Shown piece after piece: positions 33,956-44,803 of a stretch of 64,000 bases of DNA. Origin of the DNA: Paraburkholderia flagellata (lineage in GTDB: Bacteria > Pseudomonadota > Gammaproteobacteria > Burkholderiales > Burkholderiaceae); NCBI RefSeq assembly GCF_021390645.1, contig NZ_JAJEJT010000004.1, positions 1,116,001 through 1,180,000 on the forward strand. Direction: 5' to 3'. Each line of letters opens with the position of its first letter. Positions within the stretch are counted from its first letter, which is position 1. The notes below the pieces were generated by a model. The model was not told the origin of the DNA, made no database searches, and saw only the letters and a program-made list of their open reading frames with translations. Made by a program: the position numbers and the translations under genes.

Positions 33956-35545
33956 TCAGGGAACGATATACAGGTCGGAGAAGTTGCCGCGCAGCCCCTC
34001 GCCTGTGGGCGCGTAGTTCTTCACCTTGGTTGAAACGACCGTGATGTTCGGATTCGCGCCGAACTCGATCGACGGAATGTCGTCGTGCACGATCTGCTGA
34101 AAGCGGATGAACAACTGGCGGCGCTTGTCCGGATCGGTTTCGACCGACGCGGCCTCGAGCAGTTGGTCGACCTCCGCATTCGCATAGTGAGCCGCGTTCG
34201 AGAACGGTAAGCCGATCTTGAAGTTCTTCGACCAGAAAACGCGCTGTACGCCGACGGTCGGGTCGAAGGTGTTCGAGAGCGCCTCAAGCGTGATGTCGAA
34301 TGCGCGGTCCGTATAGGCCTTCTTCACGTACGTGGCAAAGTCATAGCTCTGAATCTGGGCGTCGATGCCAATGCGCGCAAGTGACTGGCGCACGAAATCG
34401 GCGGCACGCGGGTCCTGGAAAGGGTTGTAGAGCAGCCGCAACGAAAAGCGCTTGCCATCCGGGCCCCGTTTCAGCCCAGCCGCGTCGAGCGCGGCGTTGG
34501 CCTGCGCGACGTCGTAGGGAAAGTAGTGGATACCGGCGTCGTGATACTTCGTGTTCGCCGCGCCGATCGCGGCCGCGGACACCGTGCCGTAGCCATACCA
34601 GACCACGCGGTTCAACGCATTCACGTCGATGGCCTGTGAAATCGCCTTGCGCACCGCCTTTTCCTTGAGCACCGGCGTGTCCAGATTGAAGATCAGCTGC
34701 TGGTGATTGCTGACGTACGGCCAGTTGGTCGTATCGACGTGAAAATCAGGCAGCGTGCCAAAGCGCTTGACGTCCGCCAGCGCAATAGCCTGATCGCCGA
34801 GATTGGCGGCGCCGGATTCGAGCGCCGCGGCTCGCGCGCCAGCGTCGGGAATGAAGCGGACGACGATTCTGTCGACATAGGGCTTTGGCTTGTCCCAGTA
34901 ATCAGGATTGCGAACCAGCAGGATGTGGTCTCCGGGTGCGAACTCCTTGAATACGAATGGCCCCGTACCAATTGGCGCGCTATTGTGCGGATTCGACTGA
35001 ATGTCCGTTCCGTCGTAAATGTGCTTCGGGATGATCGGAGACTCCGAACCCGAGAGCGCCGTCAACAGGAATGGCGCAGGCTTCGAGAGTTCAATGATGG
35101 CGGTGTCCGGGTCCGGCGTCCTGACGTTGACCACATTCGCGAACGTGCTGCGCCCGCGCGGATTCACCTGCTTGAGCGTCAGGATCGAGAACGCGACATC
35201 GGCAGACGTGAACGACTGGCCATCGTGCCAGCGGACGCCGTGGCGCAAACTGAACCGATATTGCAGCCCGTCTGCGCTGACCGACCAGGCCGTCGCGAGC
35301 AGCGGTTGGGGATTAAGTTCCTTGTCGTAGGCGAGCAGCCCTTCGACGACCTTCGGCCCAATCTCCGCATTGCCGCCCGCAGTGGTCGTCAAAGGCACGA
35401 TCGACGCCGGCTCGGGCGTGACAATCCACGTGAGCGTGCCCCCGTGGTTGGGCTCGGCCATCGTGAGGCTGCCCCACGCCATCGCGAACGTCGCGAGGCT
35501 CATCTTAGCGATCCACGACTTCAAGCTGTTCCTTAGCACGCTCAT
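33956..35545 (-). CDS. Dipeptide/oligopeptide-type ABC binding protein (SBP family 5)
   Basis: A 529-residue periplasmic binding protein of the DppA/OppA family. A signal peptide of about 30 residues (ending MAWGSLTMA-EPN) precedes the mature start GGTLTWIVTPEPASIVPL. Family motifs are SADGLQYRFSLRHGVRWHDG and GTGPFVFKEFAPGDHILLVR. No permease or ATPase gene is adjacent, so it is an orphan that must work with a transporter elsewhere. Ligands of this family range from peptides to opines and nickel. It is divergent from the hemerythrin gene. Confidence 0.88.
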   Translation of the reverse strand: MSVLRNSLKSWIAKMSLATFAMAWGSLTMAEPNHGGTLTWIVTPEPASIVPLTTTAGGNAEIGPKVVEGLLAYDKELNPQPLLATAWSVSADGLQYRFSLRHGVRWHDGQSFTSADVAFSILTLKQVNPRGRSTFANVVNVRTPDPDTAIIELSKPAPFLLTALSGSESPIIPKHIYDGTDIQSNPHNSAPIGTGPFVFKEFAPGDHILLVRNPDYWDKPKPYVDRIVVRFIPDAGARAAALESGAANLGDQAIALADVKRFGTLPDFHVDTTNWPYVSNHQQLIFNLDTPVLKEKAVRKAISQAIDVNALNRVVWYGYGTVSAAAIGAANTKYHDAGIHYFPYDVAQANAALDAAGLKRGPDGKRFSLRLLYNPFQDPRAADFVRQSLARIGIDAQIQSYDFATYVKKAYTDRAFDITLEALSNTFDPTVGVQRVFWSKNFKIGLPFSNAAHYANAEVDQLLEAASVETDPDKRRQLFIRFQQIVHDDIPSIEFGANPNITVVSTKVKNYAPTGEGLRGNFSDLYIVP

Positions 35546-35700
35546 TCCCCGTCTTCGCTGTTGTGGAACTGCCGATAGTACGGCGCTCGATGGCGAACAG
35601 GAACGGAGAAAAAGAGATTTGCTTTTGCGCGCAGCAACATATCTCCGCATGCAAAAACCTGCCGTGTCGACCGCAGCGGACGGTGGACAATCCGCATAGA

Positions 35701-35741
35701 TTGACAAAGATCAATACTTCCTGGACCGCCAGTTCCATAGT
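35701..35741 (+). promoter_or_regulatory. Anr/FNR-dependent promoter of the hemerythrin gene
   Basis: TTGACAAAGATCAA (35701-35714) fits the Anr/FNR consensus TTGAY-N4-ATCAA at every fixed position. A -10-like CATAGT follows at 35736-35741, putting the start near 35748 and the box centre at about -41, the geometry of a class II FNR-activated promoter. The gene downstream is a hemerythrin, an oxygen-binding protein, so oxygen-dependent control makes biological sense. The orientation points rightward. Confidence 0.7.
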
Positions 35742-35833
35742 GGATGGGTTGCGGCCGACCACGACGCGCCGACCTGGCGTGCCCTCGAATACGTATTCCT
35801 GCCCGGTTGGCCGAGCCTGTCACGGAGCCCGAC

Positions 35834-36415
35834 ATGGAACCTGCCACCCGACGCAGCGCGACACAGGTGATCCTGAGCGAACACAGACGTCTGACGAGCG
35901 TCGTCAACGGCATGCTGCGCGTGACTGATCGCATGGCGTCCAATGCCGATTCATCCGGCGCAATGCTCATGCGCGCGATGCTCTATTACATACGCGAATT
36001 CCCCGAGCAGATTCATCACCCGAAGGAGGAGCGATATCTGTTCGCACGGCTACGCGAGCGTACCGACGAACTAGATGCAGCGATCGATGAGCTCGGGTGC
36101 CAGCACGAGGAAGGCGAGCAGCATATCCACGCACTTGAACGCTCACTCACACGGTACGAACTGGAGGGCGACAGCGCGTTGCCTGCGCTGCGCGGCGAAG
36201 TGAGAGCCTATGCCGACTTCTACGCCCAACACCAGCACCTTGAGGAGACCGTGATCTTGCCTGGCGCGCAGCGCTATCTGACGGTGGCTGACTGGGTGGA
36301 GATCGACGAGGCCTTCGGCGCGAATCGCGATCCATTCGAGAGTCTCGAGATCGAAGACAATCTCGACGATCTCTATGCGCTGATTGTCCAGACAACGCCG
36401 GATGCGCAACCCTGA
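35834..36415 (+). CDS. Hemerythrin domain protein
   Basis: A 193-residue four-helix hemerythrin-like protein. Putative di-iron ligands are in SEHRRLTSVV, IHHPKEERYLF, CQHEEGEQHI and YAQHQHLEETVIL, each in a separate helix. The ATG at 35834 has GGAG 8 nt upstream. Hemerythrins bind oxygen or nitric oxide reversibly, so a sensing, storage or delivery role in the cytoplasm is likely. It is transcribed alone from the Anr/FNR-type promoter upstream. Confidence 0.88.
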   Translation: MEPATRRSATQVILSEHRRLTSVVNGMLRVTDRMASNADSSGAMLMRAMLYYIREFPEQIHHPKEERYLFARLRERTDELDAAIDELGCQHEEGEQHIHALERSLTRYELEGDSALPALRGEVRAYADFYAQHQHLEETVILPGAQRYLTVADWVEIDEAFGANRDPFESLEIEDNLDDLYALIVQTTPDAQP

Positions 36416-36540
36416 ACGCGGCAAACATCGGGGAATATTCGGCGGCAGTGCTCGCCACGACGTTGAACGTCGACGCACTGGATTGCATTCGATGCGTCAT
36501 TGCCCGCGCGCGCACGCATCCGCCCAGCGTTCGATGACGC

Positions 36541-37455
36541 TCACTCCACCGTGTCGTTCACGTCGGTGAGGCGAATCATGTGCGGGCGCACGCGCGCCTC
36601 GTCCTCCGGTTCATCCTGCGCCGGCGGATGAATCAGCGCGTCGAGGCGCGAGCGCGTGGCGAGGAACTCGGGGGTATTGAACTGTGCGTAGCCACGCGGA
36701 CGCGGCACCGGCACCTCGATCAACTCCTGCACCTGGCCTGGATGCGCCTTCAGCACGAGGATACGGTCAGCGAGATAGATCGCCTCGTCGAGGTCGTGCG
36801 TGATGAAGAAAATCGTAATGTCGACGTTGCGCCAGATGTCGAGCAGATGCGCCTGCATCTTCGCGCGCGTTTGCGCATCGAGTGCACCGAATGGTTCGTC
36901 CATCAACAGGATGCCGGGCCGATTGGCGAGCGCACGCGCGATTGCCACACGCTGCTTCATGCCACCGGAGAGCTGGTGCGGATACGCGTTGGCGAACGGT
37001 TCCAGGCCAACGAGATCGAGCCATTGCAGTGCCTCGCGCTCGGCCTCCGCCCTTCCCTGACCATTCATACGCAGTCCGAACATCACGTTTTTCTTGACCG
37101 TGAGCCACGGAAAGAGCGTGTATCCCTGGAACATCATGCCGCGATCGGCACCGGGGCCGCTCACGGTCTTGCCGTTCACGCGCACCTCGCCCGAAGTTTG
37201 CGCCTCGAGGCCCGCGAGAATGCGGATCAGCGTGGACTTGCCACAGCCCGAAGGCCCGATCACGCACACGAACTCGCGCCGGTGCGTGGTGAAGCTGACA
37301 TCGGCGAGCGCCGTGTGCTCGCCTTGCGGCGTGACGAACCGCTTCGTGAGATTGCGCACTTCGAGGATCGGTTCGCGCGCTTTCAGGCGCTCGAAGCGCG
37401 CACGCACCGCATCGGACTGCAGGAGATAGTCGGGAACGGTTTGCGGATTGAACAT
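36541..37455 (-). CDS. ABC importer ATPase, NitT/TauT family, of the guanidine operon
   Basis: A 304-residue ATPase: Walker [10 protein letters not shown] (67-75), signature LSGGM (162-166), Walker B ending MDEP (185-188) and the FITHDLDEA switch. A 30-residue N-terminal extension precedes the core. AAGGA lies 8 nt before the ATG. It is the last gene of the leftward operon controlled by the guanidine-I riboswitch at 46303, 77 bp after the permease gene. It should power uptake of the ligand of the binding protein at 38587. Confidence 0.9.
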   Translation of the reverse strand: MFNPQTVPDYLLQSDAVRARFERLKAREPILEVRNLTKRFVTPQGEHTALADVSFTTHRREFVCVIGPSGCGKSTLIRILAGLEAQTSGEVRVNGKTVSGPGADRGMMFQGYTLFPWLTVKKNVMFGLRMNGQGRAEAEREALQWLDLVGLEPFANAYPHQLSGGMKQRVAIARALANRPGILLMDEPFGALDAQTRAKMQAHLLDIWRNVDITIFFITHDLDEAIYLADRILVLKAHPGQVQELIEVPVPRPRGYAQFNTPEFLATRSRLDALIHPPAQDEPEDEARVRPHMIRLTDVNDTVE

Positions 37456-37532
37456 GATGCGGTCCTTGAAGATCCAGAATGCGTTTCGAAAGGCGGGTCG
37501 TTATGGACGAGTGCAGGCAATCGCGCCACGCC

Positions 37533-38504
37533 TCAGGCCTTGAGCGTACGATCCCACGGAAACAGCTTGCGACCGAGGAACGCCAGCACAAGATCGGTGC
37601 CCAGGCCAATGATGCCGATCATCATGATCGCCGCGTAGACGTTGTCGAAATGCTGATAACGCGCCTGCTGCGTGATGTACCACGTGATGCCCGAGCTCGT
37701 GCCCACGAGTTCCGCTACGATCAGATAAGTCCACGCCCAGCCGAGCAGAATGCGCTGGTCGCGATAGAGATCGGGCAGAATGCCGGGCACGACAACGTGC
37801 GTGAGCAGCTTCAGCCGCGTGGTGCCGAGCGTCATCGCCGCTTCGAGCAGGCCATATTCGAGCTTGCGTGTGGTGTTGGCGATGATGAGCACCTGCTGGA
37901 ACAGCGTACCGATCACGATAATCGCGATCTTCGGCGCGTCGTAAATGCCGAGCACGGCCACCATCAGCGCGCCGAACGCGGGTGCCGGCAAATAGCGAAA
38001 GAACTCGAAGAACGGCTCCTGCAGGCGCGCGAGTACGCTATAGGTGCCGCACACGATGCCGAGCGGCACGCCGATCAACGACGAGAATACGAAGCCCCAG
38101 AAGATGATCTGCACACTGTGCCAGAGGCTCTGGTGCAGCCATACGCCGTCGTGAGCGACGGGCGGTGTCGTGAACGCGGTGTAGAACGCGCGCAGCACCT
38201 CGTGCGGTGCGGGCAGATACACCGGATTCGCGGGCACGCCCGCCGGCAGCGCGACGTGGGTTTCACGCGCATGGTCGAGTTCGTCGGCGAACACGGCCTT
38301 GTCCACACGCATGCCGGGCTGGAAATAGTCCACGCTGCCCGGCTGGGTGATCAACACTTGCGGATGCCAGACAAAGGGCACGTAGCTCACTACGCACCAC
38401 ACGAGCACCGGCAACAGAAACGACCCGATACCCAACATCCACTTGCCGCGCGGCGAAAGCTCGCGGCGTACGGCAAACCATCCCGTCTGGCTGATTTCGG
38501 CCAT
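37533..38504 (-). CDS. ABC importer permease, NitT/TauT family, of the guanidine operon
   Basis: A 323-residue permease with six or seven predicted membrane segments and the EAA-type loop (LLEAAMTLGTTRLKLLTHVV, about residues 218-237). It has an unusually long first extracytoplasmic loop (about residues 55-120), as in other permeases of the urea-carboxylase region. ATG 38504 has AAGGAG 6 nt upstream. It lies 82 bp after the binding-protein gene and shares the riboswitch-controlled transcript. Confidence 0.88.
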   Translation of the reverse strand: MAEISQTGWFAVRRELSPRGKWMLGIGSFLLPVLVWCVVSYVPFVWHPQVLITQPGSVDYFQPGMRVDKAVFADELDHARETHVALPAGVPANPVYLPAPHEVLRAFYTAFTTPPVAHDGVWLHQSLWHSVQIIFWGFVFSSLIGVPLGIVCGTYSVLARLQEPFFEFFRYLPAPAFGALMVAVLGIYDAPKIAIIVIGTLFQQVLIIANTTRKLEYGLLEAAMTLGTTRLKLLTHVVVPGILPDLYRDQRILLGWAWTYLIVAELVGTSSGITWYITQQARYQHFDNVYAAIMMIGIIGLGTDLVLAFLGRKLFPWDRTLKA

Positions 38505-38586
38505 GCTGTTCTCCTTGACGTTCTCCTGCCAGGGCTTGTTCACGCCAATAACAGGCCCTGGATGACTACGGGCGCCGCATGCCGCC

Positions 38587-39645
38587 TTACTTCAGTGCGC
38601 TGGTGAGCGAAGGGTCCACATAGGCGTTCACGTCCTGCGAGGTCTTGTAGACCTGATACTTCACGTTGAACGCGTCGGCGGTATGACTCGAGCCGTAGAG
38701 CGAGTGAAAGCCATCGGCCTTCACGTAGGCCTGCTGCGCCTCGGGCAGCGTGAGCAGCTTCGTGCCCTTGAGCAGCGGCAAATACTGCGCCGGCGTGAGG
38801 CCCACGCGCGCGGCCATGATCTTCACGGCGTCGGGCTGCGTGGCCGGGTCGTCGATGTACTTCACCACGCGATACCAGACCTTCGCGAGCTTTTCGTAGT
38901 CCGCCTTGTGCGCGGCAAGGCTCACGGGGTTCACGGCCAGCACGTCGTAGATGAGGCCCGGCTCGTCGGCCGACGTGAACACGGGCCGCGCACCGGGTAC
39001 CGCGCGCTGCGCTTCGCCCGCGTTCGGTTGCCATGCCGCGATGGCCGAGACGTCGGAAGAGGCCAGCACCTGCGGCGTTTCGTTGGTCTTCGCGTTCACG
39101 AGCGTGACGTCGCCCTCCTTCATCCCTGCGCGCTGGAGCGCGTCGAGCAGCAGCAGGTGATCGACCACGCCAAATTCGACGCCGATCTTCTTGCCCTTAA
39201 GGTCCTGGATCTTGCGTGCGGGCGGCTTGGCAATGACCATGTCGTTGCCGTTCGAATAGTCGGTGATGAGCGCCATCACGTTCTTCGCGCCGTTCGCGCC
39301 CATCGTGAGCGCATCGCCGTTGGTGACGAGCACGGCGTCGAGTTTGTTGGCCGCGAAGGCATCCATCGAGGCCGTGTAGTCGAACCAGTCGAACTTCACG
39401 TCGAGTCCCGCTTCCTTGAACCAGCCTTTGTCGATTGCCACCTGCCAGGCCACCCAGCCTGGCCAGTCGCTGTAGCCGATGCGCAGCGGTGCAGCGTTCG
39501 CCGCCTGTACGCAGGCAGCGAACAGGCCCGTGGCCAGTGTGAGCGCGCTGGCGGCGCGCAGCGCCCAACGGCGCAGCGGTGCGGCAGATTTTGCGTGGCG
39601 TGCCTCGACTGCATCGGTTGCGAACGGAACGTGCGTCGTCTTCAT
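38587..39645 (-). CDS. Periplasmic binding protein of the guanidine/urea-carboxylase region
   Basis: A 352-residue NitT/TauT-type binding protein. The signal peptide ends near QAANA-APL; the mature start LRIGYSDWPGWVAWQVAIDKGW is typical of the binding proteins linked to urea-carboxylase loci. GGAG lies 8 nt before ATG 39645. Because the operon is under a guanidine-I riboswitch, guanidine is the likely ligand, though urea or a related amide cannot be excluded. It is 56 bp after the allophanate hydrolase gene. Confidence 0.9.
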   Translation of the reverse strand: MKTTHVPFATDAVEARHAKSAAPLRRWALRAASALTLATGLFAACVQAANAAPLRIGYSDWPGWVAWQVAIDKGWFKEAGLDVKFDWFDYTASMDAFAANKLDAVLVTNGDALTMGANGAKNVMALITDYSNGNDMVIAKPPARKIQDLKGKKIGVEFGVVDHLLLLDALQRAGMKEGDVTLVNAKTNETPQVLASSDVSAIAAWQPNAGEAQRAVPGARPVFTSADEPGLIYDVLAVNPVSLAAHKADYEKLAKVWYRVVKYIDDPATQPDAVKIMAARVGLTPAQYLPLLKGTKLLTLPEAQQAYVKADGFHSLYGSSHTADAFNVKYQVYKTSQDVNAYVDPSLTSALK

Positions 39646-39701
39646 GGCGAATCTCCAGGAGTGAAAGTGCAACGGTTTTCTTGACGTAATGGCGTGGTGT
39701 T

Positions 39702-41171
39702 TCATGCTTCAGCGCTCCCGTTGGCCTGGGCCAGAGCGGCGCGATACGCGCGCCAGCCGCCGTGAGCGCTGATGTCGGAGTCGTGCGCGATCGCGGCGCG
39801 CTCGCCCAGCCACGCGCGGGCCAGGTCGAGCAGGTACGCGTCGTCGTGTGCGCGCGCAACGAACGTGATGCCGAACGGCTTGCCCGCGTGCGGGCCCGTT
39901 GCGCACTCGCCCGCTGGCACGGCGAGCGCGCTGAGGTCGAGCAGGTTCACGAAGTTCGTGTAGTAGCCGAAGCGCGCGTTCAACCCGATGGGGTCCGCTT
40001 CAAGTTCGGCAATTGTGGATGTGGTGGGCGAAGTCGGCGTGACAAGCGCGTCGATCTGCGGCCACACGCGTTCGCTTTCCATACGGAGTGCCGCGAGACG
40101 GTCGAGCGCCGCGAAGGCGTCGGCCGCGCTCCAGCGCGCTGCACCGCCCACGATCTCGCGCGTGACGGCATGCAACGCCTCGGGCTGCGCCTCGAAGAAC
40201 GGCCGGATCGCGGCAAGCCGTTCGGCCACGAACGGACCTTCATAGAGCAACCGCGCCGTGGCGAGGAACGGCTCGAAATCGATCTCCACGAGTTCGGCGC
40301 CGGACGCGCGCAGCTTCGCAAGCGCTGCGTCGAACGCCACCGCATACGAAGCGTCACCGTAGAAGTTCAACTGTGCCGCACGCGGCACGCCGATGCGAAC
40401 GCCCGCAAGCGTTGCGCGCTCGCGACCACTCGGCTGCCAGGCGCGTGCGTACGGATCGCCTTGCGTTACGCCGCGCGCGCACTCGAACACGCGCTGCGCC
40501 TCGTTCGCCGAATGCGCGAAGATCGAGACGCAGTCGAGCGAGCGGCACGCGGGCACGACGCCCTGCGTGCTCAGCACGCCCTTGGTCGGCTTGAGGCCCA
40601 CGAGACCATGAAACGCCGCCGGCACGCGGCCCGAACCCGCCGTATCGGTGCCCAGCGAGAACGCGGCGAGGCCGAGCGCCACGGCCACCGCCGAGCCCGA
40701 ACTGGAACCGCCCGAGGCGTACTCCGGGTCCAGCGCATTGCGGCACGCGCCATAGGGCGAGCGCTGGCCCGAAAGCCCCGTCGCGAACTGGTCGAGGTTG
40801 GTCTTGCCCACGGGAATCGCGCCCGCTGCGATCAGGCGCTCGACTACGGGTGCGCTTCGCTCCGGCGTGTACGCATAAGCCGGGCATCCGGCCGTGGTCG
40901 GCACACCAGCGAGGTCGATGTTGTCCTTGATCGCAAACGGCACGCCGTAGAGCGGCAGCGTGGCGGGATCTCGTTGTGCCAGCGCCTCTGCGTAGCGCAT
41001 CATCTCGTCACGTGTAAGCGCACGTATCCATACGCGATGCGGATCGTCGCCGGCGGTCCGCTCGGCAATGCGCTCGACGAGTTGCACCGGCGTGAGGCTG
41101 CCGTCCAGATAGCGCGCGCGCAGTGACTCGAAGGTTACGGGCAGGTCGTCGTTGTGCGGATTCATTGGCAT
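39702..41171 (-). CDS. atzF: Allophanate hydrolase, short form (amidase signature)
   Basis: A 489-residue amidase-signature enzyme. The catalytic triad is in place: K82 in FAIKDNID, S156 in GGSSSGSA and nucleophile S180 in [13 protein letters not shown], with the K-S-S spacing of AtzF. It hydrolyses allophanate to ammonia and CO2, the last step of the pathway. The protein lacks the C-terminal domain of about 115 residues found in AtzF/DUR1,2-type enzymes. The ATG overlaps the carboxylase stop by 10 bp and has GGAGG upstream, so translation is coupled. Confidence 0.9.
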   Translation of the reverse strand: MPMNPHNDDLPVTFESLRARYLDGSLTPVQLVERIAERTAGDDPHRVWIRALTRDEMMRYAEALAQRDPATLPLYGVPFAIKDNIDLAGVPTTAGCPAYAYTPERSAPVVERLIAAGAIPVGKTNLDQFATGLSGQRSPYGACRNALDPEYASGGSSSGSAVAVALGLAAFSLGTDTAGSGRVPAAFHGLVGLKPTKGVLSTQGVVPACRSLDCVSIFAHSANEAQRVFECARGVTQGDPYARAWQPSGRERATLAGVRIGVPRAAQLNFYGDASYAVAFDAALAKLRASGAELVEIDFEPFLATARLLYEGPFVAERLAAIRPFFEAQPEALHAVTREIVGGAARWSAADAFAALDRLAALRMESERVWPQIDALVTPTSPTTSTIAELEADPIGLNARFGYYTNFVNLLDLSALAVPAGECATGPHAGKPFGITFVARAHDDAYLLDLARAWLGERAAIAHDSDISAHGGWRAYRAALAQANGSAEA

Positions 41172-44100
41172 GCGGCCTCCTCACCGCTCACGGCGGTTGC
41201 TTGTGCGGTATCTCCCGATGCTTCGGATGCCACACGGATCACCATCAAACGCTGGCCCGCCACCACGGCGTCGCCTGCGGCGCAGTCGAGCGCGTCGATC
41301 ACGCCGGCCGCGCTCGCGGTCACGGTCACTCCCATCTTCATCGACTCGAGGATCGCCACGTCCTGGCCCTCTTCGACGCGCTCGCCCTCGGCAACCAGCA
41401 GCTTCCACACGCTGCCCGACACATCGGCGCCAATCGCGCGGCAGTCGTCGGCCAGGGATTCGGCGGCGCGCGCCGCGCTTGCCGCTTCGTCCGCCGTGCC
41501 TTCGGCCACGTACTCGGCCTGGCCCGCTTCACGCCAACGCTCGCGTTCGGCTTCAAACGCGGCTTGCTGCGTAGTTTTGAACGCGGCGATCGACGCCGCC
41601 TCGTCGTGCAGGAAGCGCTCGTATTCGCCGAGGTCGAACACCGACTCCTCAATGCGCAGGCTGCGGCGCCCTGCGAGATATTCGCTGCGCCACTCCGCGA
41701 GTTCGGCCTCGCTCACCTCGAAGAAGCGGATTTCGTCGAAGAAGCGCAGCAGCCACGGCTTGCCCGGCGCGAACTCGGTCGTCGTGCGATAGCGGTTCCA
41801 CATCTGCACGGTGCGGCCCACGAACTGATAGCCGCCGGGGCCTTCCATGCCATACACGCACATGTACGCGCCGCCGATGCCCACGGCGTTCTCGGGCGTC
41901 CACGTGCGCGCGGGGTTGTACTTGGTGGTGACGAGCCGGTGGCGCGGATCGACGGGCGTCGCGACGGGAGCGCCAAGATAGACGTCGCCGAGGCCGAGCA
42001 CGAGGTAGCGTGCGTCGAACACGATGCGCTTCACATCGTCGATGCTCGCAAGACCGTTGATGCGGCGAATGAACTCGATATTGCTCGGACACCACGGCGC
42101 GTCGGGGCGCACGGACTGCATGTAGCGCTCGATGGCCACGCGTGTGGACGGGTCGTCCCACGAGAGCGGGAGATGCACGATACGGTTCGGCACGCGCATG
42201 GCGTCGACGGCGGGCAGTATTGCTTCGGCATCCTTCAGATGTGCGATCAGCTTGTCGAGCGTGAGCACCGCGGGATCGAAATGCACTTGCAGCGAACGGA
42301 TGCCCGGCGTGAGATCGACGATGCCGGGCAAGCGGTGCGCTTCAAGCCAGTTCATCAGCGCATGCACACGGAAGCGAAGTTTCAGGTCGAGCACGGACGG
42401 GCCGTATTCGATCAGCAGGTTGCGGTCGCCCGAACGGCGATAGACCACGCCTACGCCTTCGCCCGCTTGTTCGTCGCGATAAAGCACGCATTCGCGTGCG
42501 CTCTCCTTCACCGCGGCGCCATCAGCGGGCGCGGCGGGCACGAACCGAACCGTATCGCCGGGGCGCAGTTGACCGAGCTTCCACAGCTCCTCGCCGATCA
42601 CCGTGACGGGACATACGAAGCCGCCGAGGCTCGGGCCGTCCGGGCCGAGAATCACTGGCATGTCGCCCGTGAAATCCACGGCACCGATCGCGTAGGCGTT
42701 GTCGTGGATGTTGGAGGGATGCAGGCCCGCTTCGCCGCCGTCCGCACGCGCCCATTGCGGCTTCGGGCCAATCAGGCGTACGCCCGTCCGGCTCGAGTTG
42801 TAGTGCACCGTCCAGCGCGCTTCGTAGAGCATCGCAATGTCGTCGCGCGTGAGGAAGTCGGGCGCGCCGTGCGGGCCGTCGAGCACCGCCAGCGCCCACT
42901 CGTGGGTGAGCGCCGGCACGCGAGCGGCCGCGAGCCGCGAGCCCGCTTCGCGCGCCGCGCCCTTGCCTGCTTCAGGCGCGAGATGCAGCACATCGCCCCT
43001 GCGCAGCGCGCGGCCCGCGTGGCCGCCGAACTGGCCGAGCGAGAAGGTCGCCTTACTGCCGAGATAGTCGGGCACCTGCAGGCCTCCCTTCACCGCGAGG
43101 CACGCGCGCACGCCCGCGCCCGTCACGCCGCCAAGCTTGAGCACCATGCCCGCGCTCGCGCGCACCACCTCCCAGTACGGCACCGGCTCGCGGTCCAGCG
43201 TTGCGGCAAGCGGCGCGCCGCCCAGCACGAACAGCGTTTCCGTGTTGAAGCGCAGCGTCGCGCCCACCATCGTGAATTCGAGCCCCGCCGCATCCGGTGC
43301 GTTGCCGAGCAGTTCGTTGGCAAGATTGAACGAGCGCTCGTCCATTGGGCCCGAGGGCGGCACGCCCACGTCCCAGTAGCCGAGCCGCCCCGGCGTTTGC
43401 TGAACGGTGGTCTGCACGCCGCCGTCGAGCACGTCGATCGTATGCGGCGCAAACAGGAAGCGGCCGAGAAAGCCCGTGGTCTGCTCGCCGGCCACGAACG
43501 TTGCGCAGCCAACTATCGCGCGCAAATAGTCGAGGTTCGTCTCGATGCCGTAAAGCTCCGCGCGCGCGAGCGCGTCACCGAGTTTCGCGAGCGCCGCTTC
43601 GCGCGTTTCGCCTGTGGCGATGATCTTCGCGAGCAGCGGGTCGTAGAACGCGCTGACTTCTGTGCCGGCGTCGATCCACGTGTCCACGCGCGCTTCGGCG
43701 GGAAACGTTACGTGCGTGAGCAGGCCCGAACTCGGCTGGAACTGGCGGTTCGGATCTTCGGCGTAGACGCGCACCTGAATGCTCGCCGCACGCGGCGCGA
43801 GCGTGTTGACGGGTGCCAGCGTATCGAGCGGCGCAAGCGTACCTTCGGCCTGGCGGATCATCCATTCCACGAGGTCGACGCCGTACACCTCCTCCGTCAC
43901 GCCGTGCTCCACCTGGAGCCGCGTGTTCACTTCGAGGAAGTAGAACGCGCGGGTTTGGGTGTCGAACACGAATTCCACCGTGCCCGCGCTCGCATAGCTC
44001 ACCGCTTTCGCAAGGCGCACGGCCGTAGCGTGCAATGCGCGGCGCTCGTCGTCGGTCAAGCCCGGCGCGGGCGTTTCCTCGATCACCTTCTGGTTGCGCC

Positions 44101-44803
44101 GCTGCACCGAGCAGTCGCGCTCGCCGAGCGAGATCACGTTGCCCTTGCCGTCGCCGAATACCTGCACTTCGATATGGCGCGCATGCTCGACGAACTTTTC
44201 CAGATACACGCCCGCGTTTGCAAAGTTGCTCTCACCAAGCCGCACAACAGAGGCGAATGCGGCTTCGAGCTGCGCGGCGTCACGGCAGAGCGACATGCCA
44301 ATGCCGCCGCCACCCGCTGTGCTCTTGAGCATCACCGGATAGCCGAGCGCAGTCGCTGCTTCGAGCGCTGCCGCCACGTCGGGCAGCAGGCCCGTGCCGG
44401 GCAGCAGCGCGACTTCGTTGGCGCGCGCGATTTCACGCGCCGTGTGCTTGAGGCCGAAGGCTGTCATCTGTTCGGCGCGCGGACCGATGAATGCAATGCC
44501 GGCGCGCTCACAAGCTTGCGCAAACGCGGCGTTCTCGGAGAGAAAGCCATAGCCCGGATGCACGGCCTGTGCACCGGTATGCCGCGCCGCCGCGAGAATG
44601 GCCTCGGCGTTCAGATAGCTCTGCGCGACGGGCGCTGGTCCGATGCAGACGGCTTCGTCCGCGAGGATGACGTGCATGGCGTGGCGATCCGCTTCCGAAT
44701 AGACGGCCACGGATGCGATGCCCAGGCGCTTGAGCGTGCGGATCACGCGGCACGCAATCTCGCCGCGGTTGGCAATGAGAACCTTGTCGAACGCCATCGT
44801 CAT
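41162..44803 (-). CDS. Guanidine carboxylase (annotated family: urea carboxylase)
   Basis: A 1213-residue single-chain biotin enzyme. In order: biotin carboxylase N-domain ([20 protein letters not shown]), ATP-grasp ([28 protein letters not shown]), AHS/KipA-KipI-like carboxyltransferase domains and a C-terminal biotinyl domain with K1156 in [10 protein letters not shown]. In the carboxyltransferase site the block [11 protein letters not shown] has Asp710, where yeast urea carboxylase has Asn (INFTGD). That change, the riboswitch and the flanking DUF1989 proteins point to guanidine, not urea, as substrate. Product: carboxyguanidine. ATG 44803 overlaps the previous stop by 4 bp (ATGA). Confidence 0.9.
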   Translation of the reverse strand: MTMAFDKVLIANRGEIACRVIRTLKRLGIASVAVYSEADRHAMHVILADEAVCIGPAPVAQSYLNAEAILAAARHTGAQAVHPGYGFLSENAAFAQACERAGIAFIGPRAEQMTAFGLKHTAREIARANEVALLPGTGLLPDVAAALEAATALGYPVMLKSTAGGGGIGMSLCRDAAQLEAAFASVVRLGESNFANAGVYLEKFVEHARHIEVQVFGDGKGNVISLGERDCSVQRRNQKVIEETPAPGLTDDERRALHATAVRLAKAVSYASAGTVEFVFDTQTRAFYFLEVNTRLQVEHGVTEEVYGVDLVEWMIRQAEGTLAPLDTLAPVNTLAPRAASIQVRVYAEDPNRQFQPSSGLLTHVTFPAEARVDTWIDAGTEVSAFYDPLLAKIIATGETREAALAKLGDALARAELYGIETNLDYLRAIVGCATFVAGEQTTGFLGRFLFAPHTIDVLDGGVQTTVQQTPGRLGYWDVGVPPSGPMDERSFNLANELLGNAPDAAGLEFTMVGATLRFNTETLFVLGGAPLAATLDREPVPYWEVVRASAGMVLKLGGVTGAGVRACLAVKGGLQVPDYLGSKATFSLGQFGGHAGRALRRGDVLHLAPEAGKGAAREAGSRLAAARVPALTHEWALAVLDGPHGAPDFLTRDDIAMLYEARWTVHYNSSRTGVRLIGPKPQWARADGGEAGLHPSNIHDNAYAIGAVDFTGDMPVILGPDGPSLGGFVCPVTVIGEELWKLGQLRPGDTVRFVPAAPADGAAVKESARECVLYRDEQAGEGVGVVYRRSGDRNLLIEYGPSVLDLKLRFRVHALMNWLEAHRLPGIVDLTPGIRSLQVHFDPAVLTLDKLIAHLKDAEAILPAVDAMRVPNRIVHLPLSWDDPSTRVAIERYMQSVRPDAPWCPSNIEFIRRINGLASIDDVKRIVFDARYLVLGLGDVYLGAPVATPVDPRHRLVTTKYNPARTWTPENAVGIGGAYMCVYGMEGPGGYQFVGRTVQMWNRYRTTTEFAPGKPWLLRFFDEIRFFEVSEAELAEWRSEYLAGRRSLRIEESVFDLGEYERFLHDEAASIAAFKTTQQAAFEAERERWREAGQAEYVAEGTADEAASAARAAESLADDCRAIGADVSGSVWKLLVAEGERVEEGQDVAILESMKMGVTVTASAAGVIDALDCAAGDAVVAGQRLMVIRVASEASGDTAQATAVSGEEAACQ

